19,890 nt of DNA from JALHTG01 sp964528315 (GTDB lineage: Archaea; Thermoproteota; Bathyarchaeia; 40CM-2-53-6; JALHTG01): contig CAZGRO010000011.1 of NCBI GenBank assembly GCA_964528315.1, positions 1-19,890 on the forward strand. Reading direction: 5' to 3'. The position numbers and the translations under genes were made by a program. Below, one piece after another: positions 14,275 through 19,890 of this stretch. The stretch's first letter is position 1; every line of letters starts with the position of its first letter. A model generated the notes under the pieces. It saw only the letters and a program-made list of their open reading frames with translations, made no database searches and was not told the DNA's origin.

Positions 14275-16452
14275 TTGGTGAATAAGGAAGAGCAGCTACG
14301 AGTCGCAGATGCCCGACAGCGGGACATCGGCCACGGAAAAGTCAGAATAGACAACCGAACCATGCAGAACTTAGGAATTTCTGCAGGAGACTTCGTAGAG
14401 ATCCACGGGAAGAAGGTTACAGTGGCCGTGGCTTGGCCGGCATATGCTGAGGATCAAGGCCAGGACATTATTCGCATGGACGGAATCGTGCGAAGAAACG
14501 CAGGCGTCGCCCTAAACGAATATGTCACCGTCAGACCCACGGAAGTGAAGCCAGCTCAAAACGTAGTCTTCGCACCTACCGATGTTCGCCTAAGCGTAGA
14601 TGAAGACTTCGTCAACTTCGTGAAGCGTCGCTTTATGGACATGCCATTCCGAGAGGGCGATATGACTCTGCTCTCAATCTTCGGAAGCGCCGTTCCATTA
14701 GTGGTTGTGAGAGGAAGACCTCACGGAGCCATCAAGATCACGGAAGAGACCGCTGTCCAGGTTCTAGGCGAGCCCACTCCTGAGAAGAAAGGAATTCCGA
14801 TGATAACCTACGAGGACATCGGAGGCCTGCATGAAGAAATCCAGAGAATTCGAGAGATGGTTGAATTACCATTGAGACACCCGGAGCTCTTCCAGCGGTT
14901 AGGCATTGAACCGCCGAGAGGAGTATTCCTGTTTGGTCCACCTGGTTGCGGCAAGACATTGTTGGCGAAGGGTGTGGCAAATGAATCTGATGCAAACTTC
15001 TACGTGATCTCCGGCCCAGAGATAATGAGCAAGTTCTATGGAGAGTCTGAAGCTCGTCTAAGAGAGATCTTCCAGAAGGCTCAGGAATCTGCACCAAGCA
15101 TCATATTCATCGATGAGATGGATGCCATCGCGCCAAAGCGTGAGGAGGTTACTGGAGAGGTCGAGCGACGCGTGGTGGCTCAACTGCTCTCCCTAATGGA
15201 CGGTATGGGTACGAGAGGAAACATCATAGTGATAGGCGCAACAAACAGACCTAACGCAATCGACCCTGCTCTGAGACGACCTGGAAGGTTTGATCGTGAG
15301 ATCGAGATAGGCGTGCCTGATAGGAGGGGCCGGTATGAGATTCTGCAGATTCACACGAGAAACATGCCTCTCGCGAAAGATGTGGATCTGCAAAGATTGG
15401 CAGATATGAGCCACGGATACACTGGAGCTGATCTCTCCGCTCTCTGCCGAGAGGCGGCCATGAAAGCGTTAAGGAGATACCTACCGGAGATAAACTTGGA
15501 AGAGGAAAAGATACCGCCTGAGATACTTGAGAAGATGGAAGTCGAACTTGAGGATTTCATGGCAGCATACCGAGAGATAACGCCAACTGCAATGAGAGAG
15601 GTATACGTTGAGGTTCCCACGGTCAAGTGGGACGAGATCGGTGGACTGCTTGATGTCAAACAGGAACTGATTGAAGCCGTGGAGTGGCCTCTGAAGAAGC
15701 CTGAAGTCTTCAAGAGAATAGGCGTCCAACCTCCGAAAGGAATACTACTATATGGGCCTCCGGGATGCGGAAAGACAATGCTAGCCAGGGCAATATCAAC
15801 TGAGAGCGAAGCAAACTTCATCGCAATCAAGGGACCGGAGATCTTCAGCAAATGGGTTGGAGAGTCAGAGAAGGCTATCCGAGAAGTATTCAGGAAAGCA
15901 AGGACAGCAGCCCCCTCAATCATATTCTTCGATGAACTCGACTCAGTTATTCCGAGACGAGGCATGGGATACGCTGACTCCGGTGCTACCGAACGCGTGA
16001 TAAGCCAACTCCTCACAGAAATGGACGGGATTGAAGCCCTACAGAACGTGGTAGTCATCGCTGCTACAAACAGACCAGACATCATTGACCCAGCAGCGCT
16101 GAGACCTGGAAGATTCGATAGGCTGATCTTTGTGCCAAGCCCAGACGAACGAACACGCCTTCAGATACTGAAGATCCATACAAGCGGAGTGCCTCTCGCG
16201 AAAGATGTGGGCCTAGAAGAGCTGGCCAGGAGAACGATCGGGTGCTCCGGTGCGGATCTCCAAGCCCTATGCCGAGAAGCAGGAATGATCGCGTTGAGAC
16301 ACAATATTGAAGCCAAAGAGGTCTCCCTCAGAGACTTCGAAGAGGCAATGGACAAGGTCAAGCCAAGTCTGTCTCCAGACATGGAGAACGCGTACCTAGG
16401 ATTCGCCAAACGCTTTAAGAAAGAGAGAGCAGCAGTCTCCATCACGGCTTAG
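14275..16452 (+). CDS. cdc48: Cdc48/VAT-type double AAA+ ATPase
   Basis: A 725-residue unfoldase that forms hexamers and pulls proteins apart for degradation or remodelling in the cytosol. The N domain (about 1-180) starts LRVADARQRDIGHGKVRID and holds the double-psi barrel and four-stranded barrel. D1 has Walker A GPPGCGKT at 221-228 and Walker B IIFIDE with D280/E281. D2 has Walker A at 494-501 and Walker B IIFFDE with D553/E554. Arg-finger regions (RRPGRFDREIEIGVPDRRGR, LRPGRFDRLIFVPSPDERTR) are intact in both rings. Both P-loops have Cys where Thr is common. The C terminus (AAVSITA) lacks a proteasome-docking HbYX motif. Start is TTG 14275 or GTG 14278. Two small genes follow in one operon. 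Confidence 0.96.
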   Translation: MVNKEEQLRVADARQRDIGHGKVRIDNRTMQNLGISAGDFVEIHGKKVTVAVAWPAYAEDQGQDIIRMDGIVRRNAGVALNEYVTVRPTEVKPAQNVVFAPTDVRLSVDEDFVNFVKRRFMDMPFREGDMTLLSIFGSAVPLVVVRGRPHGAIKITEETAVQVLGEPTPEKKGIPMITYEDIGGLHEEIQRIREMVELPLRHPELFQRLGIEPPRGVFLFGPPGCGKTLLAKGVANESDANFYVISGPEIMSKFYGESEARLREIFQKAQESAPSIIFIDEMDAIAPKREEVTGEVERRVVAQLLSLMDGMGTRGNIIVIGATNRPNAIDPALRRPGRFDREIEIGVPDRRGRYEILQIHTRNMPLAKDVDLQRLADMSHGYTGADLSALCREAAMKALRRYLPEINLEEEKIPPEILEKMEVELEDFMAAYREITPTAMREVYVEVPTVKWDEIGGLLDVKQELIEAVEWPLKKPEVFKRIGVQPPKGILLYGPPGCGKTMLARAISTESEANFIAIKGPEIFSKWVGESEKAIREVFRKARTAAPSIIFFDELDSVIPRRGMGYADSGATERVISQLLTEMDGIEALQNVVVIAATNRPDIIDPAALRPGRFDRLIFVPSPDERTRLQILKIHTSGVPLAKDVGLEELARRTIGCSGADLQALCREAGMIALRHNIEAKEVSLRDFEEAMDKVKPSLSPDMENAYLGFAKRFKKERAAVSITA

Positions 16453-16463
16453 GGGCATACGAA

Positions 16464-16712
16464 ATGGTAAACAATGCGACATGGAACTCTCGCCCAATGA
16501 ACTTGGCCGTCGTCGAAACGCTTCAGAAGAAAGGACCCACAGCAGATGTTGAGCTCCTTTCCGAGCTAAAGGATTCCTACGGAGATCTCAGCTTCAGAGA
16601 GTTGAACAAGGTCCTCCTCAAACTTGAGATCACAGGCCTAGTCCGAGTCACTAGACTGATGAAGGGAAAACGAAGGATTGAATTGGTGGAGCGCCGGGAG
16701 AGGGAAGCCTAG
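16464..16712 (+). CDS. Small winged-helix protein in the cdc48 operon
   Basis: An 82-residue protein of no named family that I recognise. The pattern helix (NLAVVETLQKKGPTADVELLSELK), helix (SFRELNKVLLKLEITGLVRVTRL) and basic wing (MKGKRRIELVERRERE) is that of a minimal winged helix-turn-helix. It is compact and Lys/Arg-rich at the wing, suiting nucleic-acid binding, but a protein-binding role is possible. ATG 16464 lies 11 bases after the cdc48 stop, and its own stop abuts the next start with no spacer, so the three genes are probably co-transcribed and translationally coupled. Confidence 0.7.
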   Translation: MVNNATWNSRPMNLAVVETLQKKGPTADVELLSELKDSYGDLSFRELNKVLLKLEITGLVRVTRLMKGKRRIELVERREREA

Positions 16713-16964
16713 GTGGCCAGATTGAGCGATAGACAGATCGTTGACGAGCTAATCGTGGTTGCGGAAGATCTGGCTGAGCGAGCGAAGCAACTCATCAAAG
16801 AAGGAAGTGCAAAGAAGCTCATTGTGAGGAATGGAGACAAGACATTACTGGAGATACCTTTGACGGCAGGCGTGTTTGGCGCACTTGTCGCACCTTATCT
16901 CGCAGCTCTCGGGATCTTCAGCGCGCTCCTAACCAAATGCACGATAGCGATCGAGGAAGCATAA
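16713..16964 (+). CDS. DUF4342-like small protein
   Basis: An 83-residue protein. The N-terminal half is a charged helix (DELIVVAEDLAERAKQLIKEGSAKKLIVRNGDKTLLEIPL); the second half is hydrophobic (TAGVFGALVAPYLAALGIFSALL) and ends CTIAIEEA. This is the DUF4342 pattern, in which the LIKEGN-x-x-x-IIVRN-G-x-TLLEIPLTAG core is characteristic. The function of the family is not known. The hydrophobic part could be a membrane hairpin or a buried core. GTG 16713 starts directly after the preceding TAG (zero spacing), which makes coupled translation likely. It is the last gene of the cdc48 operon; a T-rich stretch at 17050-17056 may end the transcript. Confidence 0.75.
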   Translation: MARLSDRQIVDELIVVAEDLAERAKQLIKEGSAKKLIVRNGDKTLLEIPLTAGVFGALVAPYLAALGIFSALLTKCTIAIEEA

Positions 16965-17111
16965 GCAACAAGCGCGCACGTGAAAGCCGGAAGAACCAGA
17001 CAGCTTTTCCTCCCTAATAGTACCTGAAGACGCGTCTAGGAAGGCATTGTTTTTCTACTTACCACAGCAGATACTACTCTTGGCTAGTGGACGATCGGTC
17101 CGGTGTACCTA

Positions 17112-18143
17112 TTGGGAGTCGACCTTGCAGATCTTATCTCAAAGGAAAAGACCGTACTGGACCAACTTTCGGGAAGGTCAATCGCAGTTGATGGCTACAA
17201 CTGCCTCTACCAATTCTTGGCGATCATTCGCGGCCCCACCGGAGAGCCGCTCATGGATAGGCAAGGAAGAATCACGAGCCATCTCAGTGGGTTGCTCTAC
17301 CGAACCACCAACATGGCTGAAAAAGGAATCAGACTAGTCTACGTTTTCGACGGAATTCCCCCCTCGCTCAAGGAAGCCGAGATCAAACGGAGGTCGAGAG
17401 TCAAGGAGGAAGCCCTAGTCAAGTATGAGGAAGCTCTCAGGAAGGGAGACATGCAGGAGGCCAGGAAATTCGCCCAAGCCACTTCAAGATTGAAGGATCT
17501 TATGGTAGACGATGCCAAGAGGCTACTTGACGCCCTTGGAGTACCTTGGATTCAAGCCCCTTCCGAAGGAGAGGCACAGGCTGCACACCTTGCCAAGAAA
17601 GGAGATGTATGGGCGGCCGCATCTCAAGACTACGATTCGCTTCTCTTCGGAGCACCCCGGCTCATAAGGAACCTGGCGATCAGCGGCAGAAGAAAACTTC
17701 CGAGAAGGCAGGCATATGTTGAGGTCGAGCCGGAATTTGTTGAACTGTCAAAGGCTCTGTCGGAGCTTGGGATCACAAGAGAGCAGTTGATCGATCTGGG
17801 CATACTGATAGGGACTGACTACAACCCTAGCGGTGTCAAAGGCATCGGACCCAAGACCGCCTTGAAAATGCTCAAAGAACATGGAAGCCTAGACAAGATT
17901 CTTCCAACTCTTCAAGCAGAATTCCCTGAAGACCCGGCGAAAATACGTCAGATATTCCTTTCACCCGAAGTGTCCGAAACGTATTCTCTGGAATGGAAAG
18001 AGCCTAAGCTCAATGAGGTCATCGAGTTTCTGTGCAAGGAAAGAGACTTCTCTGAAGAGAGAGTCAGGAATGCGGTTGAGAGGATGATGGCTGGGTTGAA
18101 GGAACGCGAGAAGAAGAGAACCTTAGACTCTTTCTTTCGCTAG
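17112..18143 (+). CDS. fen: Flap endonuclease 1
   Basis: A structure-specific 5' nuclease that removes RNA-primed flaps in Okazaki-fragment maturation and base-excision repair. TTG 17112 is chosen over the in-frame GTG 17103. It gives an MGVDLADL start like other FEN1 proteins, which need a glycine at position 2 near the active site, and places the first catalytic Asp at position 27 (AVDGYN), the same as in Pyrococcus FEN1. The protein is then 343 residues. Further catalytic acids are seen in YVFDGIPP, PSEGEAQAAHLA, AASQDYDSLLFG and IGTDYNPSG; the helix-two-turn-helix is GVKGIGPKTALKML. The C-terminal RTLDSFF matches a PCNA-binding box, with Arg in the usual Gln position. The stop shares CTAG with the convergent pcm gene. 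Confidence 0.95.
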   Translation: MGVDLADLISKEKTVLDQLSGRSIAVDGYNCLYQFLAIIRGPTGEPLMDRQGRITSHLSGLLYRTTNMAEKGIRLVYVFDGIPPSLKEAEIKRRSRVKEEALVKYEEALRKGDMQEARKFAQATSRLKDLMVDDAKRLLDALGVPWIQAPSEGEAQAAHLAKKGDVWAAASQDYDSLLFGAPRLIRNLAISGRRKLPRRQAYVEVEPEFVELSKALSELGITREQLIDLGILIGTDYNPSGVKGIGPKTALKMLKEHGSLDKILPTLQAEFPEDPAKIRQIFLSPEVSETYSLEWKEPKLNEVIEFLCKERDFSEERVRNAVERMMAGLKEREKKRTLDSFFR

Positions 18144-18853
18144 CCCTTCCATCCCTTCTTTCCTCTCATAGGGACGAAGGCAACTCCCCCTATGCTCTCC
18201 TCCTCAATTCTTTCGCCAGATTTTCTTACCCGAATCAGTTCTTGGTATAGGCTTGGTCCTCCGACCGGTATGAGCAAAACGCCTTGAGGGCCAAGCTGCT
18301 CAACCATTTCCTTTGGTACATCTGGAGCCGCGCTTGTGACAACGATCACGTCATATGGTGCATGCTCCGGGAGGCCTTCCGAGGCATCGCCGTGAATCAT
18401 CGTCACTCGGTCACCGTATCCTGCTCGTTCGATATTCTTCTTCGCCAGCTCTGCTAGCTCCCCAACTATCTCAACAGACCAGACATGCCCCCACAAGTTT
18501 CGCTCAGCCTCTTTGGGAGCCACTACCTCCGCGTAGACGCAACTCATGAAACCGCATCCCCCTCCCACCTCCAGCACCTTCTGGCCCAATTTCATTCCGC
18601 TGTATTCGCATAGCATTGCCGTCATGTGAAGAGCACTTGTTGTCTGTCCCCATCCAATCGGTAGAGGAGAATCGACATGGGCATATTTCTTAACGTCGTC
18701 AGGGACGAAATCCCATCTGGGAACAGATAGAAGCGCACGTACGACTTCCTTTCTTTTTAGAATTCCTTGATGCTGCAGCGAGGCGATAGCGCTCTCATAC
18801 TCCTCCTTTTCGGTCAAGCAGCTTTCCTCACGTAGCAAACTCCTTAGGGGCAT
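18140..18853 (-). CDS. pcm: Protein-L-isoaspartate O-methyltransferase
   Basis: A 237-residue SAM-dependent methyltransferase that repairs isoaspartyl residues in aged proteins. The Pcm-specific region reads SVPRWDFVPDDVKKYAHVDSPLPIGWGQTTSALHM at about 43-77. Motif I is KVLEVGGGCGFMSCVYAEVV (usual form LEVGTGSGY), followed by VWSVEIVGELAELAKKNIE, and VTMIHGDASEGLPEHAPYDVIVV. The late region ELIRVRKSGERIEEESIGGVAFVPMRG is typical. TSALHM replaces the usual ISAPHM, and there is an unusual Cys pair near motif I. Start ATG 18853 is the longest choice; the true N terminus might be a little shorter. Divergent from the DUF371 gene. Confidence 0.92.
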   Translation of the reverse strand: MPLRSLLREESCLTEKEEYESAIASLQHQGILKRKEVVRALLSVPRWDFVPDDVKKYAHVDSPLPIGWGQTTSALHMTAMLCEYSGMKLGQKVLEVGGGCGFMSCVYAEVVAPKEAERNLWGHVWSVEIVGELAELAKKNIERAGYGDRVTMIHGDASEGLPEHAPYDVIVVTSAAPDVPKEMVEQLGPQGVLLIPVGGPSLYQELIRVRKSGERIEEESIGGVAFVPMRGKKGWKG

Positions 18854-18911
18854 TGACCAAAGACACCCTTAAGCATTTCAAACAGAAAATCACTCTGCAT
18901 GCTGATCCGTG

Positions 18912-19340
18912 ATGACGCGAGTAGAGGAGGTCTTGGAGGCTCGAGGCCACGCCGCCATAATCGCAATGCATGAAATGTCATTCGAAATCACGAAGGAAAC
19001 ACATCTCACAAGAAAAGGTGATTGCATAGTCGGAGTGGCTGCAACGAAAGGCGCAGCAAACCTTTCCAAAGAGTTCAAGGCCGTCGCTGAGAACGACGCC
19101 TCAACAATCACCGTCATTCTTTCGGCAGGCGGAATTGAAGTGAAGGCTCGCGGCAAAGGTAGCAGCAAACTACAGTTCACCCATCCCACAGATCTCGTCG
19201 CTCGAAAGAGCACCTACACCTGCCCAAGAACCCTGATGATCTCCTCAAACATCGCCGCGTGCGAATTTCCTCGAAGGTTCGTTGCTCTGACGAAGGATCC
19301 GGAGTGCAGAATCAAGGTTCAGTTGACTGCTGAAGTCTAG
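18912..19340 (+). CDS. DUF371 family protein (COG2090)
   Basis: A 142-residue archaeal protein of unknown biochemical role. Family features: EEVLEARGHAAIIAMHEMSFEITKETHLTRKGDCIVGV at the start, GIEVKARGKGSSKLQFTHPTDLVARKSTYTCPRTLMI in the middle, and NIAACEFPRRFVALTKDP near the end. No membrane segment or signal is present. ATG 18912 is preferred; the GTG just before it (18909) would add one residue. It is divergent from pcm (58 bases between starts) and convergent with the Trm5-like gene, its stop being 5 bases from that gene's stop. Confidence 0.87.
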   Translation: MTRVEEVLEARGHAAIIAMHEMSFEITKETHLTRKGDCIVGVAATKGAANLSKEFKAVAENDASTITVILSAGGIEVKARGKGSSKLQFTHPTDLVARKSTYTCPRTLMISSNIAACEFPRRFVALTKDPECRIKVQLTAEV

Positions 19341-19344
19341 TCAA

Positions 19345-19890
19345 CTATCTTACGAGGCCATCTATGGCGATAAGCCACTCGTGAGGCGCCGATCCTTTGA
19401 CAAGCCTTGAATGAAGCATCTTCTCAAGGCGCCGTCCTGTTCTGCTGACAGTCTGCGCCAGCTCCAGCTGAGCCTTTTCTAGGGGATTCGGATCAGAGCC
19501 GAAGGTGTAGTAGTGGATAACTCCTCCAGCCGGCTTAAGAGCCAAACATGCTACATCAACATACTCCGCTGCCTGGACGGGAAGGTTCATTATGATTCGA
19601 TCCCCCCTCCCAGCCAACTCGCTGCGCACCACAGCCCTAGCATCCCCACTCAGCACAGTAACCCTATCATCAACCCTGTTCAATCGCACGTTCTCTCGAA
19701 GATACCTGATCGCATCCTCGTTCACATCAATAGCGTAAACATGAACGCTCTGTTTCCTTTTGGCGATTTGAATGGAGAAAGGGCCCACTCCGGCAAAAAG
19801 ATCGATCACAGTCTCATTATCCTGAACTTGGCTGGCGACCCTGCGATGCTCGTAAGACAATCTCGGGCTGAAGTATGCCTTCGTCACATC
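19345..19890 (-). CDS. Trm5-type tRNA (guanine37-N1) methyltransferase, C-terminal part
   Basis: Open at the window end; 181 codons of the C-terminal half are present. The first residues DVTKAYFSPRLSYEHRRV are the Trm5-specific lead into the Rossmann methyltransferase, followed by motif I VIDLFAGVGPFSIQIA, the acidic AIDVNEDAIRYLRENVRLN, the GDARAVV loop, the catalytic-region motif IIMNLPVQAAEYVDVA (Trm5 uses NLP in place of the NPPY of other families) and HYYTFG. The enzyme makes m1G37 in tRNA, preventing frameshifts; in archaea the same family also takes part in wyosine synthesis (Taw2/Taw22 relatives). Which subfamily applies needs the missing N-terminal half. The apparent GTG start at 19887 is internal. 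Confidence 0.87.
   Translation of the reverse strand, partial: DVTKAYFSPRLSYEHRRVASQVQDNETVIDLFAGVGPFSIQIAKRKQSVHVYAIDVNEDAIRYLRENVRLNRVDDRVTVLSGDARAVVRSELAGRGDRIIMNLPVQAAEYVDVACLALKPAGGVIHYYTFGSDPNPLEKAQLELAQTVSRTGRRLEKMLHSRLVKGSAPHEWLIAIDGLVR

Noticed and set aside
15351..16085. A 244-codon open frame on the minus strand inside cdc48.
   Set aside because: Antisense of the conserved D2 ATPase ring; no independent signal.

Overview
The window is archaeal chromosomal DNA, apparently from a metagenome scaffold because it contains a 100-N join. Evidence for an archaeon: ribosomal protein eL40, an Alba chromatin protein, archaeal-type AspRS, aEF-1beta beside its usual small zinc protein, a two-ring Cdc48 ATPase, FEN1 with a C-terminal PCNA-binding peptide, a Trm5-type tRNA methyltransferase, DUF371, a geranylgeranyl-reductase-like flavoprotein, and archaeal TATA boxes about 25 bp before start codons (several genes look leaderless or nearly so). 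GTG and TTG starts are common. Alba together with a stand-alone zinc/KH protein and DUF4342 suggests the TACK side of the Archaea, perhaps Bathyarchaeia; this placement is an inference, not a measurement.

Layout. 1-1400: the end of a GlmL/MutL-type ATPase and a co-directional 382-residue protein with barrel-sandwich and KOW-like parts, a pair of unknown function. 1541-2472: a cupin and a CPYC thioredoxin-fold protein; the latter is broken only by a false assembly gap. 2598-3731: M24 metallopeptidase. 3868-4557 (minus): Thr/Ser-rich membrane-anchored surface protein. 4704-4868: eL40. 8251-4874 (minus): tight sucC-sucD-aspS operon. 8487-9340: Alba, then a zinc/KH RNA-binding protein. 9392-10741: beta-CASP (RNase J-like) nuclease, converging on a flavoprotein reductase (11950-10733). 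12065-13093: diaminopentanoate dehydrogenase-like oxidoreductase. 13173-13660: zinc-ribbon protein and aEF-1beta. 13843-16964: a winged-helix regulator with twin palindromic operators at its promoter, then Cdc48, a second small winged-helix protein and a DUF4342 protein. 17112-18143: FEN1, convergent with pcm (18853-18140). 18912-19340: DUF371, convergent with a Trm5-like gene (19890-19345) cut by the window end.

Most of the window is housekeeping: translation (eL40, AspRS, aEF-1beta, Trm5), RNA handling (KH protein, beta-CASP nuclease), DNA and chromatin (Alba, FEN1), protein quality control (Cdc48, Pcm), lipid or quinone reduction and central carbon metabolism (SucCD). The least understood parts are the GlmL-linked pair, the regulator-Cdc48-wHTH-DUF4342 block with its operators, the Thr-rich surface protein, and the orphan DAPDH-like gene. 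No tRNA, rRNA, insertion sequence, CRISPR array or phage gene was seen, and no gene-free stretch exceeds 300 bases.
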